Assembly (NCBI RefSeq): GCF_016802725.1 | Contig: NC_052673.1 | Coordinates: 9,931,037 to 9,995,036 of the forward strand | Direction of reading: 5' to 3' | Source: Solenopsis invicta | Taxonomy: Eukaryota > Arthropoda > Insecta > Hymenoptera > Formicidae | Length of the DNA stretch: 64,000 nt | Shown here: in pieces, positions 23,701 to 34,907 of the stretch | Layout: every line of letters starts with the position of its first letter | Numbering within the stretch: position 1 is the stretch's first letter | The notes under the pieces: model-generated | Databases searched by the model: none | What the model saw: the letters and a program-made list of their open reading frames with translations, nothing else | What the model was told of the DNA's origin: nothing | Position numbers and translations under genes: made by a program

Positions 23701-25933
23701 CGAAAAACATTTTTGTTCTGTTATTTTACACCGGGATTAACCGACGACGCATAATTAGCCGGTAAAATGAAAACTATGTTTTCTGTCTTTTTATGAAGAT
23801 AAATACGCACCGTTGGTCGAAATAATTGCTTTAGGGAGTCCATTATTTAGAGATAAAATTAGCAAAAGTTTTACGCACAGCTTTTGCTTTTTACTCGATG
23901 GAAGAACGTAATCTTTCGGAATGTCCAGTTAAGCGTAGATTGCTAGTTAAATCTTTTTTTTTTTTAAGGAAATACATGTCCGATGTGTATAATTTGGGGC
24001 TTTCTGTTTATCTCCCTGGAACCGCGGGAAAACAGGAAGACCGCGATTACAGCGCGATTCATTAATTCTTAAAATTTCGTTCCGGCAAGTACGAGGAGGC
24101 ACCCTAATTGTGCGGTGCGCGACGAGTTATAGCGCGTTGAAACCGGGCACGAACCCCGCCAATTGAGCGGCGGCCAGGCGCGAGAGTGCGTCTCGGGCAC
24201 GGGATGAATAATTGTACTGGCATACTTAAGATTACAGATAAAGATATCTCTCAGTGCCTGCCGTCGGTGGTGCATTTCGTAGCAGCCGTACGGATCATCC
24301 TACGGAATTGATGGGCTGCTATCAACGCCGACTTTATGGCTGGAAATCGCAACGTCTCGCGCGCGATGCTTACAAAGTACATTGGCGAAAGTGCAAGCCG
24401 TACAGATCGTTTCAAACGCGCGAATCGAGGAATATTGAATTAAATCAAAAGCGAGAAATCTCGGTATATCGTGACACGTATGCATTATACCGTCCGTTTA
24501 TTATGCGAGATATAATTTATTAGGTAATACGTTCATTAGATATTACGTGTATTTTATTTCGCAAGGATAGAAGAAGTTGCGATTGTATCGAGAGGAATAT
24601 TTATGACGCTTCGCGAGGAGAAATCTATATTGCGAGCAATTACTATTATTATATTATTAACACGCTCGAGGAAGTAATTGCGGCAAAGTACTTGTTACTC
24701 TCGGCGAAGAGTTATCTTTATAATAATGCGCACGCCATTTGTACAATTATTCAACAAGAGTTTCTTGCGCACCGACTCTCTCCTAATTCGTCTTCATCGC
24801 ATTTTCTTCCCCTCCCTTTTATACACTTCGCATGCAAGATCATCGTCTCGCAGAAAGGGGCTCGCAGAAAGGATATGTAATCATAATTAGCGATGTTATT
24901 AGTGAGTCATGGGTTTGTTTTATTGGGTCGTTTTATCGAGGCTTGTATATGGCGAGGGTTAACTGCCAAGGATAACTGGCTGGTGGATCCTACATGGTTG
25001 CACGGTTGCATGAAGAATTCCGTCAGAGTCAATTAGAAACGTTCGCGGATCGAATCTCATCGAGGGGACCGGAACGTCATGGCGTATAGAGCCCGTAGAA
25101 AATGAAATCTGTAATTCGGTCTCTCGAAAAAAAATGCACGGTAAAATTGCTTTAAAATCAATTTTCAAAGCGTTCATATACGTAGCATAAGGATTGCAGT
25201 ATTGCTTTTTAATGAAATGAAAATTGACGCTCTTGATTAGCGGCCTTTAAAAACCGTTTATTTCACTTTCATTTTAAACTATCACGCTTGATATTAAGCA
25301 ATGAAAGCATAGCGTGATTTTTTGCAATTTCGAAATATTACTCGTAGAGAGTACCGGCGGAGCAATTGAAATTTTTTTTTATTTGTCCACGTAAATTGGA
25401 TATTACTTTCTAGTGCATTGTAGGGTAAAAAATAAATAACAAACTACACAACATACGTTTCAGGTAAAAATTTCATTCAATCGCACTCACAATAAAATTA
25501 CAAGTATTGTTATTCTCTGTGCGCAAAGTTAGTACAATGGATTTAAGGTAATAAGTAATTTATCGAATTTACGAATTAGATTTCTATCTATAAAGAATTT
25601 GTAGATACGATGCTAAATTTATAAAACACATTTAGTACAAAAGTCACGTTTAATTTTTAATTATCTACAACGCACTGTTGTTCAGAAATAAAAACATCCT
25701 AAAATTAATATCGAAAAATAGAAGAAAATATTTTTAGTACATAGAATCCTACGAACTTAATTTTTTGTAATATTTTCTGCTTCTTGTAAATAATGACGAT
25801 CTTTTAGTTTTAGAATGTTTAATTATATTATATCAGTTCAAAAATACACGAGCTTATTTTTAATTTTTTTTCTGTTAAATTTAGGATACAAAACTATCCC
25901 GCAGAGTTGCGTAGGCAACATTTGACCAATATA
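20724..25933. other. Mixed non-coding DNA, no gene recognised
   Basis: Several CpG-rich patches (21200-22200, 22690-22920, 23230-23500, 24080-24480) carry chance frames, the longest being 151 codons at 23310-23765 on the + strand. That frame is strongly basic with no recognisable domain and no splice support. The part 25190-25930 is AT-rich. Confidence 0.4.
21901..21921. repeat. Perfect 10 bp inverted repeat
   Basis: AGTCCACCTT and AAGGTGGACT are separated by one base. This could be a dimeric factor site or chance; no neighbouring gene helps to decide. Confidence 0.6.
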
Positions 25934-26648
25934 CACTGAGAGAAATAGTTTGGTGAGATCAATCAAAGTTTAGTTAAATAGTGATCAAATGAATTTTGTA
26001 GTTACTGGTACCAAAAACTCGATTACATTTAACGAAACTTTTTATAATTGGTTGTACGAAAATAATTGTTTGGTTAACGTCACAGATTATTTGGTCAAAA
26101 CAACTATATATTTATAGTTGTTTTTTAGTAATTATAACTTAACTTAATTAACTTTTAGTGATTTAATTTTTAACTTTAACTAGTTATTTTTTAAATACAT
26201 TAACTTTTTTTCCGAGTTAAAAATGTATCTATGTATAAAAAAAAAATTGTAAGAGAAAAATACATTCCCATATAAAAAAAAAAAACTTTATATTTTTTAT
26301 ATTTTTTTATCATATTATACAAATTTTATTTACAAATAAAGTATTAAGTTTGTTTGTTGATCCACATTATAATTGTTTTGAGTAATTTAACTTTTAAAAA
26401 ATTACGATTTTATAATTTTAATATGAATAATGTTTTTCAAAATTAATTTCTAATTTACCTCGGGTTAATTTATTCTTAATGTAACTTTTAACTAGTTAAT
26501 TGTTTGTTCATGTAACTTTTAACGTAACTAAATTAATTTTATAAACCATCAACTTAATTTAATTAAAAATATGTATTAACCTACCCAACCTGCTATTTGA
26601 TCACTATGTAACTCAACTTTGGTTTAATTTCACCAAACATTCTCAGTG
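25934..26648. mobile_element. MITE family A, copy 2, 715 bp
   Basis: The left end is TA-CACTGAGAGAAATAG and the right end is ATTCTCAGTG-TA, with TIR homology extending through AATAGTGATCAAATGAATTT on the left. The left 190 bp closely match the reversed right arm of 271-755 (GGTACCAAAAA, TTACATTTAACGAAACTTTT, TTTGGTCAAAACAACT). The middle, about 26130-26580, is an AT-rich block with repeated TAACTTTTAACTAGTTA words. It is not shared with the other copies and may be a further nested insertion. Confidence 0.85.
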
Positions 26649-26650
26649 TA

Positions 26651-29640
26651 GTCAAAGGTTAATACAAAAGCTTGATAACGACGCGCAAAAGAAAAATATA
26701 ATATTAAATACGGAGAGGATTAAATCATTGCGAAGCGCGAAAAGTTAATCCGATTGACTCTCGAACTCGCGGGACGGGTTCGGTCGTGCGGGTCGATCGA
26801 TCGGCCGATCGCCAAGAACGCGCGTTGTCGAAATATTTGCCATTCGTCGAACGCTTAAAGCACCAACATTGCCTACAGTACCTACACGATGCGCGCACGC
26901 AACCACCGCACATAAAATCATTATTATGGTGGCAATAAACCGTAAACGGACGCGCGGGTCGGGCTGCGAGAGAGCGCCCGCAGACTCGCGCGCGTACGTG
27001 CGCTCTCCGAAGGGGAATTCCTCCCTTTTATTTCCTCCGCCTGGTCAACGGTGCGCGTTCGCCGATGGAGGCGCATCCAGGATGACGCGAAGGACGAAGG
27101 ACGAACGAGAAGGAGAACGCTTCGCACGCGCGCAGCCCGTCCGCAGCCGAGTTATACTGCGCCATTAGTGCCTGTCCGCGGACTTTATAGCGCTGCCCTG
27201 ACTTGCGTAGGGCTGTCTTCCGGTGGCGAGATTCCCGACACGTCATAGGACTCGCTTTTTCAAAAAGAATACGTTCCAGGAAAAGCCATCTTCATATACG
27301 AAAAATAGGTTATTCTACCTGGCGCGGCGCAGCACATGCACTTTGATCCTTAACTCTCGAATCTCGCACTAGATTTTTTTATCAAACAGATGCAATTATG
27401 TTTCCAACGCTATAGTGCATACGTTTACAAACATACGTATGTGTATATTTAGCAATTCCCTTTGTGTAGAAATTTAAATAAAAGAGAACTGGAAGGAGTG
27501 GAAGAGGCATTCCACGTGGAGAGAAACGACTGGTCATTAGAATGCTGTTTGATTTTCTTTCTAGCCTCGCGTTATATAGATTTTCGCCTTGTAAGAGGCG
27601 ATCGATCTTGTTGCTAACATCGAAGATAACGTCATTACACTTATACAATGTTTAGTAATACGCGTGATATCTTTCCAATGTCAAGCTACATGCTGTTGCC
27701 ATGTTAGTACTGTGCCGTTCTTGTCAGACGCTGACGCATTTCCGCTTATGCAACAAGAAATTTCTACCACAAATTCGATGTTATCTCCGTCATTATATTT
27801 ATAAGATTGTGGAGCTTCTCGATTTCCGACGTCCCTGCTGAAACAAGTTGCGGAGTGTAACTTATCATTTTCGTAATGACTCCCATTCCGCCACTATTAA
27901 GGCGAAAGCGAAGTGCCATTTATTATTTTTCCGCGAGTCTTTCAGTCGAGATCACTTACGGCACACAATCCAAAATTATCCACGAGCATTCTTCGCTCAG
28001 TCACAGTGGAGCGCATTTAAAAGTCACGCGCGCGCGTGGTTTTTTTGTTACGCGCATGCTATACAGCTTTAATTGCAGCTGCAATTATAGACCGGGAATA
28101 TTAGCTTCGACATTGCGTTCGTAAGTTAAATTGATATTTTAATTTGCTATAATTGCATCATACATGGCGTAACTTTATTTTGCACTGTCATTAAATTTCG
28201 TTTATCACGAGGGCATCTCTGCGTGTATGTACCCAAACCCAAATGAAGACGGTCGTGCGCGTGCGTGTGGATGAAAGCGCGCACTGTGTGCAAAGAGATT
28301 CACGAGGAGAGATCCGCTTCGAGCAATTTCGCTGATTACGCCTTATGTTGTAACGCGTCCATATGAAAGCCTATTATTTCTCCACTCTCCTCCGTTTTAT
28401 TATTCCTCCCGTCCGCATCTTCTATTGTATTTCTAATTGGATTTTCGGGACGCAGTCCTGTAAAGTGTATATTTATGGCGAGAGGTACCGTTTTCTGCGG
28501 ATTCACAATTAATCGAACGATCCCTCCTTCGCGAAATGATATCGAGAGAAACTCGTTTTCTGTTTGTCAAAGATCGTATCGTCGAATGTCTTTCGTGCGC
28601 CAGGGGACTTATTTCAAATTAACAACGTACATGAATAACAAATAAGAAGAGACGTCGCTTAAACTCTCTATAAGCGTCTGCACAAGTTATCCTCGTGAGA
28701 AACCTCGCAGGCTCGCCTCAGCGCGCGCGAACACGAGGTTTCGGAGAAAAATGAAATTACGGTTACTTATGCCACGGCTAATCAATGATTTCCGGATCGA
28801 GTTCAAAGTTATTCTCCCATTTATCGCCATGGACACGCGCACGAGGACAATTATATCTTTACCCGGGAACAATTTCTTCGTACAATTTTCTTGCGTGTCT
28901 GAAACGGTACACACGCGACTTGGAAAACTGCGCGTCCGCGTGTCTGGCGCAGCCGAGGTTCATGCATGAGAGACTTACGCAAATAGCGTGTAGATAATGT
29001 GCGCAAGTTTCTTAATCAAATTTTAATTGCCGGCCGCGATTTGATAAACACGCGGGAGATAATTCCAGTCTTTGATATCGGATTAAAAGGAGGATAACGC
29101 CTACCTCCATGGCGCGAGTAAAGTCGCAGCCAATACAGAACGCCCCTCGTTATCCCCATCTGCTGCTCTCAATTAATTACAGCTAATTACTGATAGTGAT
29201 AACCGACATTATGATATTTATGCGGCCAAATGATATTTATGACCGACGTGTCTGTCTAGTCCGCTTCCGTTTGCATTTGTTCCGTCAAAGACAGTTTTAT
29301 TTTACAACGTAGCACGTAAAAGTTAAAAAAAAAGAAGTAAAATTGGAAAGTAAAATTTTCTCTTTTTTTATTAAATTGTGATTGAGGAAAATAATACCAT
29401 TGTGTTTTAACCATTAAAATAATTTGTAAAGTAATAAAGCGTTAAGCCTTTATGTGTTGAATGAATTGACAGTATAAAATTTATTTTTTACTTCAAAACA
29501 ATTTAATTAACAATATTAAACATCTTTCACATTTTAAGTTAATTAACAGTTAAATATTTTTTGGTCGATAGTTAGAGTGGCATATTTTTTTTTTTATGTA
29601 AAACTGACATTTGGCTGGTATCGTTTCATTTTGATAAATG
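26651..29640. other. Non-coding DNA with a CpG-dense island
   Basis: The part 26735-27245 is CpG-dense with words such as GATCGATCGGCCGATC; chance frames are open on both strands. The part 28230-28330 is GTGCGCG-rich. The part 29300-29600 is AT-rich. There is no exon or repeat family. Confidence 0.4.
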
Positions 29641-29810
29641 TCCAGTTATTCTAAAACCTGGGTCAAGGACCGCGGACATTTCGCATCAAAACGGCATTTC
29701 GCGTCATGCACAACGCGTTTCTTCAATATCCGCGAACACTAACGAGAATTCATGAGAGTAGAATCTACGTAAAAAGTCGACATTCCGAATCGTTGCACTC
29801 TGCCCCTCCG

Positions 29811-29843
29811 CGTCCTCGTCGTCGTCGTCGTCGTCATCGTCGC
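29811..29843. repeat. (GTC)n trinucleotide repeat
   Basis: About eleven GTC units with a CAT interruption. On the minus strand it would read as a run of Asp codons, which explains an acidic chance frame there. Confidence 0.88.
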
Positions 29844-30640
29844 TAAAGAAATCTCGGCTTTCCAGCTGAGCCGGACGAGAAGCACGCACAATAAACGCGT
29901 TGTTCACCGCATTCCACATGCACGCACTCGCGCACACGCCGACGCACGCGGCGGCGCGGGCGTACACTCGCTCGTGCTCGCGGCAAGACGTACGCGATTC
30001 AGTTTAGCGTCCGTCGTACACGCGTTACTCGATATTAATTGTACCGTCGTACATAGATAGTTGCATCCGAATACAACTAAAAAGCTACAACTGGCAGCGA
30101 TCGATTAACGACGCCATCGTGTCGTCGTGCGCGCCGTACGCACCGTACGCACTTCGTGGCCGATATATACAATATATAAAGGAGGCACGAACCGGTACAT
30201 ATATTCACGTATCCACGGATGGACTCGCACACGCGCACGTACAGAGCGATGGCTTCGAGTCAAACAAATCTTCCTTGTTACAACTTGACCGCCGTATAAA
30301 TGCAAAGATGTCAATCGCGTTGAATGCACGCGTTTGATTCTGTTTAAAGGACTGCGATACGTGCAGACTTTTAATTGTTTTATTTCAGAAAATTGACGGA
30401 AACGAAACATCGTCACGACAATTCATTTAGCGAATCGTGCTACGTGCGCCACATAAATTTTCTCAACGTACTGCGAATCTTTACCAGTCATTCGGATCTT
30501 CAAAAGTTTATATAATTTTCAAGCCAAGCGACGCACTCGTATTTCATTCACGGTCAGAAACATTCTCGATGCCGGATCAAGCCCGTCACTGACACGCGCG
30601 TACGCGTGTTTGTACGATAGTACATACATCCGCACACAAT

Positions 30641-30672
30641 CATCGTGGTCGTCGTCGTCGTCATCGTCGTCG
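30641..30672. repeat. (GTC)n trinucleotide repeat
   Basis: GTCGTCGTC units with GG and CAT interruptions. It resembles the tract at 29811 about 830 bp away. Confidence 0.85.
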
Positions 30673-30683
30673 AAGAGCACGCA

Positions 30684-30715
30684 ACACGTGTGCATGCACA
30701 CGCACGTGCACGTGC
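30684..30715. promoter_or_regulatory. E-box palindrome cluster
   Basis: Two perfect palindromes are adjacent: CGTGTGCATGCACACG (16 bp) and GCACGTGCACGTGC (14 bp). Together with the preceding ACACGTGT they give three CACGTG cores within about 32 bp. Such cores are classic bHLH-family sites; actual binding is untested. Confidence 0.4.
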
Positions 30716-30760
30716 TCCGGTCCGGAGAGTCAGGTTGCGCTGCACGGATCAGCGACTGCC

Positions 30761-32258
30761 GAGATACGTTACATGCGCCTGACTTCTGCGCTCTCCGTCT
30801 CGGCCGTACGGGACGAAGAAAAGAGCCGTGGAACGAGATCCGAAGGTCGAAAGCATCGAAAGAGAAAATGGCGTGCGCGGCTATATATCGCCCAAGTAGA
30901 CCCACACTCGAAATAGCGTTTGAACGAGGCATTCTTAAATCCCTGCACCGAGATCGCGTCCGTTTAATTACAACCGGACATTTGATCAGTGAACAACTGA
31001 CGTTTCGCATTATCTCACGAGAAAACAAAAAAAAAACGTCTTTTTTTTCTCCATTCTCTTTGTTCCAGTCATTGCGCTGTAACAAAACTACCAAGGAACT
31101 GCAGAGAAAGAGAAGTGCGCGTATTTACTAAGAAACAGCTGCCGTGAATTTAGAAAACAATCTTATCAAGATCGCGAGAACGTCAAAGGTTCCAGTTGCA
31201 TCCGAAATGCAATTCCCATGCGTAGAATCGGATGCCAGTAGCGATCGTCGTGGCAGCGATTGCGTAGGCGCAGGCAGACCCGCGAAGAAGCGGAACGGAA
31301 GGATCGAGACGTAATCGAGGTGTAATTCATGAGGGTAGGGTTTTTTGAGAAGGAGGCCGAACGAATGTTTCCACGTTCACACGCGTGCCGTGCGTATGTA
31401 GGTACTACGCGAGCGCACATTCGCGCGTACGCGGTTGCATTGCGCGGGTGAGCTTCTTGCTCTCTCTCTCTTTCTCTCTTTCTCTCTTTCTCGTTCTCTC
31501 CTTCGCGATTGAAACGTTCCTGGAAAGCGCGGATGAATAAGGTCGGGGAATAACAGCACGGACCGAGACGTACGGTTGTGCCTAAATGGCACCATTATCG
31601 CGACCCGCGTATGGATTGGCGGAGACCTGCTCACGTGTAAATGGGATTACGGTATCTCCGGATGCAATGCGCGCGAGCGCGCGGCATAATGCACGATCAT
31701 ATATTACCGAATGCAAAATAAACGACGCGCCGCGAACGACGCTTTACACTTCGGCGTTGATAATTTAACACTTTGGCAGCCGCGCCGCTCGCCGACCGGC
31801 CGCGACAGCGCTTTAATTGCGGATATTAGTTTTGCGACGGATTGTCGTGGCCGCGAGGATACTGGCGAGTTACGATAACTGCGAAACTTTCGATTTTTCT
31901 TTACGTTTTTACGGGTTAACTAACGACTTTGGTTAGGTCTCTGCCTCGTTAAGTAAGATAGCATAGCTTAAGCCGATCAAAACGCAAGTTTGACATATAT
32001 GTCAAGTCTCGCAGTTGTAAGTCTCTTAACGCTTCTCGCCTTTCCGTGAAACATAATTACGAGGTCGGGACACTCGACATTTTAATACTTTCTTGCGGGT
32101 CTGTAAAATGACACAAAATAAGTTATAAAAAATGATCAATAAAAAAAATGAAATTTATATCGAAAATTATGTGACTTAAAAAAATGCATGTTTATTAATA
32201 TAGTAATTATATAATAAATATTTTTAATTTAAATTTAAAAATTTAATGATTTGGCAAG
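30761..32258. other. Non-coding DNA, no gene recognised
   Basis: CpG-rich to about 31900, then AT-rich. Contains a CT microsatellite at 31458. Short frames are chance. Confidence 0.4.
31458..31502. repeat. (CT)n microsatellite
   Basis: CT units with TTT interruptions, about 45 bp. Confidence 0.88.
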
Positions 32259-32260
32259 TA

Positions 32261-32532
32261 CACTGAAAAATGATTTTGATAATAATAATTAAGCTTTGGT
32301 GAAATAGTTTCAAGTAAATGTTTGATTAATGTAACCGAATACTTAGTAATATTGATTAATTATATTAATAGTAAACAAACATAATAATAATTTTATCATT
32401 TAAATTTATTGAACGGTTACTAAATATTTTGTCGTATTAATTAACTGAACATTTAATTGAAGCTATTTTACCAAAGCTTAAAAAATATCATCTAAGCTTG
32501 ATTATTATTATTATCAAACTCTTTCTTCAGTG
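32261..32532. mobile_element. Long-TIR MITE (CACTGAAAAA ends)
   Basis: TA at 32259-32260 precedes CACTGAAAAATG; the right end reads TTCTTCAGTG followed by TA. Inverted homology covers almost the whole element, with TTTGATAATAATAAT and AAGCTTTGGT on both arms (GATAATAATAATTAAGC on the left, reversed on the right). It is therefore a 272 bp fold-back element. The right arm has an extra segment between these blocks. The terminal CACTGA and the TTTGGT words resemble family A, suggesting kinship. There is no coding capacity. Confidence 0.82.
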
Positions 32533-32534
32533 TA

Positions 32535-33863
32535 GCTCTTCACATCTGTGTATGAGATTTGAGACGCGTGATTACTTACTTACACTTATATCATTCCTTA
32601 TAGTTATAATTTTCTTAAGTTTTCTATTCACGCTTAGAGATAAAAAGTTTTGCGCAACGGTATATGTGTGACATGAAGAAAGTGGGAAGTTTTCACTTTT
32701 ACGATGATAGTATTAATAAAGTTCGTAATTTTATACGATAGGATTCTCACGGGTCCTCGTACATGACATTATATTCTTGTCATAAAATATAATTATTATA
32801 TAGCAACATCAAGATGTTTCCGCGTAACGTCGGATTACCGCGAATATTATTAACACCTCTCAGAGGTCTTACAAATGACCACTTAATTGATTAATTATTA
32901 CGTTAGAAATTCGAGAATATAAAATTACGCCTAGTAATTTTCTTATTTATTATTATTATTATTATTTTTTTTTAATATTGTCGTTTTGAGTAAAAGAATG
33001 TTTTCAAAGTATACTTGGAGAAAATAGAAAAGTTAAAATGGATGTGCTCTCATCAGTTAATAATTTGGAGAATCGTGTGCGTTTTGCTACAGATTGCTCA
33101 AAATTTTGAAAGATTATTCGACTACTAATAATCGTGGGAACTGCTTTCGCGGATCGCTACGAGAGAAAAACAATCGTTCTCTCATCCAATCGGAAGCGCC
33201 GGAAGCATGAAAGGATATTCTCGCGTTGATGCAGTACGGACAATCGAATCGCCAAGTCACGACGTTTCGGTGATCGACGCGCGATGCGGCTCTTTATCGC
33301 GAGCTAATTAAAAAGCAAATTAATTCCAGCCTCCCCTCAAGGAAATCTACTTTGTATAACGAGTTTTCTGTACGCTCCGTAATAACACGCCCATCGTTGC
33401 CGCGTCCTGAAGCTTTCAGCCTGTCGGATCGCTCGGTGTGCTACACGTGGCAGAGAAATGCCGTGGAAATGGATTCCGAACACGAGCAATCCGAGCATGC
33501 TTCTGACAAGCCGTTTATTCCCCCCTCGCCCTGGTAAACGAACACGGGAAATATTTTTCCTCCGCGGTGTTATGTTGTCAGCCTATCAATGGCACCTAGA
33601 ATTTATTAGTATTAGCCCTCCGTGGATCAACGTTTGTTTTTTTTTCTTTTTTTTCAATGCTTTTCTTGTCCAACCGGATCATTGGTGGCTGATAGTTTTT
33701 GAAAAGATTTTTGGCCTTTGAAAAAGTCTGAAAAAATTCTAATACACTCTTTCAATATTCCAATACGATTTCATACAATTGTTTGTCCCGAATTTGAGGC
33801 AGAATAATTTAAAATTGAAAATTTTGCCTGGGTCTTCAAATTCCCGGTTGCACTGCGAAGAAT
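32535..33863. other. Non-coding DNA, no gene recognised
   Basis: The part 32940-32975 is a TTA/T-rich tract. The part 33120-33560 is moderately GC-rich with chance frames. Nothing else is recognised. Confidence 0.4.
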
Positions 33864-33865
33864 TA

Positions 33866-34124
33866 CACTGAAAAAATTATTTTGTTTTTGTAATTAAAAT
33901 TTGATGGACCTAACTAAACAATTTGGTTAATATAGGCTCAATCAAATGTTTAATTACACTAACCAAAAAATTTAGTCTTTTCTCTATTTATGTAGTTCTC
34001 GTTACAAAAACTTTTTTTTTTGCTTTGAAGAAATATATTTGTGATAATAATATTTTAGTACTTATACTGACAAAAGGAGATCTTAATTGGTAACCAATAC
34101 CAATTAAACTTTTTTTTCAGAGTC
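33866..34124. mobile_element. Possible decayed MITE related to families with CACTGA ends
   Basis: The left end TA-CACTGAAAAAATT is clear and is followed by TTTGGTTAA and AACCAAA words as in the other MITEs here. The right end is uncertain; TTTTTTTTCAGAGT near 34110-34123 is the best inverse match. An inner palindrome, ATTGGTAACCAAT, lies at about 34087-34099. Confidence 0.4.
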
Positions 34125-34421
34125 GCATCTCACTTGAAATTATCATTTTCAGTAGTTTATGACAAAGGATTTAAATAAATAAAAGATTAAATTAAAAATG
34201 AACAAATAAAATAATAATAAATGTTTTATCGATAATGAACTTTAAATTGATGTTAATGAAAAACATTAAAAAAGTAATTTGGTTGGTACAAGTAAAATAT
34301 TTTACATTGTCAAGCACGATGTGCGTATCAAATATTTTAATTGCAATTAAAAAGAAATAATTTTTTCAATATTTTTTGAAAAATGACTATTGTTACATAC
34401 GAATTTTTCAGAATTTATAGC

Positions 34422-34456
34422 AGGTTAGGTAGGTTAATTAGGTAGGTAGGTTAATA
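34422..34456. repeat. AGGT/TTAGG-like short repeat
   Basis: GGTTAGGTAGG, TTAATTAGG and TAGGTAGG units follow one another. The TTAGG word is the common insect telomeric unit, but here it is degenerate and very short. Confidence 0.5.
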
Positions 34457-34878
34457 TGTAAAATGTTATCTTTCACATAAATATTCGCTCGAGTTAATCG
34501 TGGCATGGCCGACGCTCTGTCTCTGTTTAGAGTCGTAACTAAGGAGAACAGAGAATCCTGTCGCTTCAGAAATGGAATTAGAGAAGGACAGGGAGTACTC
34601 AAGTAATTTTAACTAGTGTCTATGTGGGAACGGCTTGTAATTAATTACGAATTTTATTCTGGGATTTTGCGGGACGATAGCCGCCGCTCCCCGGCGATTA
34701 ATTTTCCACTCGCTGCTCAATAACAACTTCCGGCACAGCTGCAACGTTCCACTTATAGTATAGCGCACGTGTCTCCGCATCGATGCGACTTGAAGTTTCT
34801 CCCAGGTATATACTGCGGAGCGCAACGAAAATCGACGGGCGCGATTAGCGGAAAGGCGAGCCGCGATATCCCGCCGCC

Positions 34879-34907
34879 CGCCTTCGCCTTCGCCTTCGCC
34901 TTCGCCG
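34879..34907. repeat. (GCCTTC)4 hexanucleotide repeat
   Basis: Four near-perfect GCCTTC units in a GC-rich context. Confidence 0.88.

Larger units (their letters stand above)
29641..30760. promoter_or_regulatory. CpG-dense island with E-box palindromes, possible regulatory region
   Basis: About 1.1 kb with very dense CpG, two GTC/ATC trinucleotide tracts (29811-29843 and 30641-30672) and a cluster of CACGTG-type sites at 30684-30715. An initiator-like TCAGTT lies at 29999-30004 without a convincing downstream element. Open frames on both strands (173 and 191 codons around 30519-31131) overlap each other and are low in information, so I do not call them genes. A promoter or enhancer role is inference only. 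Confidence 0.25.

Noticed and set aside
23310..23765. Plus-strand frame of 151 codons
   Set aside because: Strongly basic composition without motif, no splice signals that bound it, and typical of low-stop GC-rich DNA.
30519..31131. Opposed open frames of 191 (minus) and 173 (plus) codons
   Set aside because: They overlap one another in a CpG-rich region, contain microsatellite-encoded runs of Ser or Asp, and show no domain, so they are chance frames.
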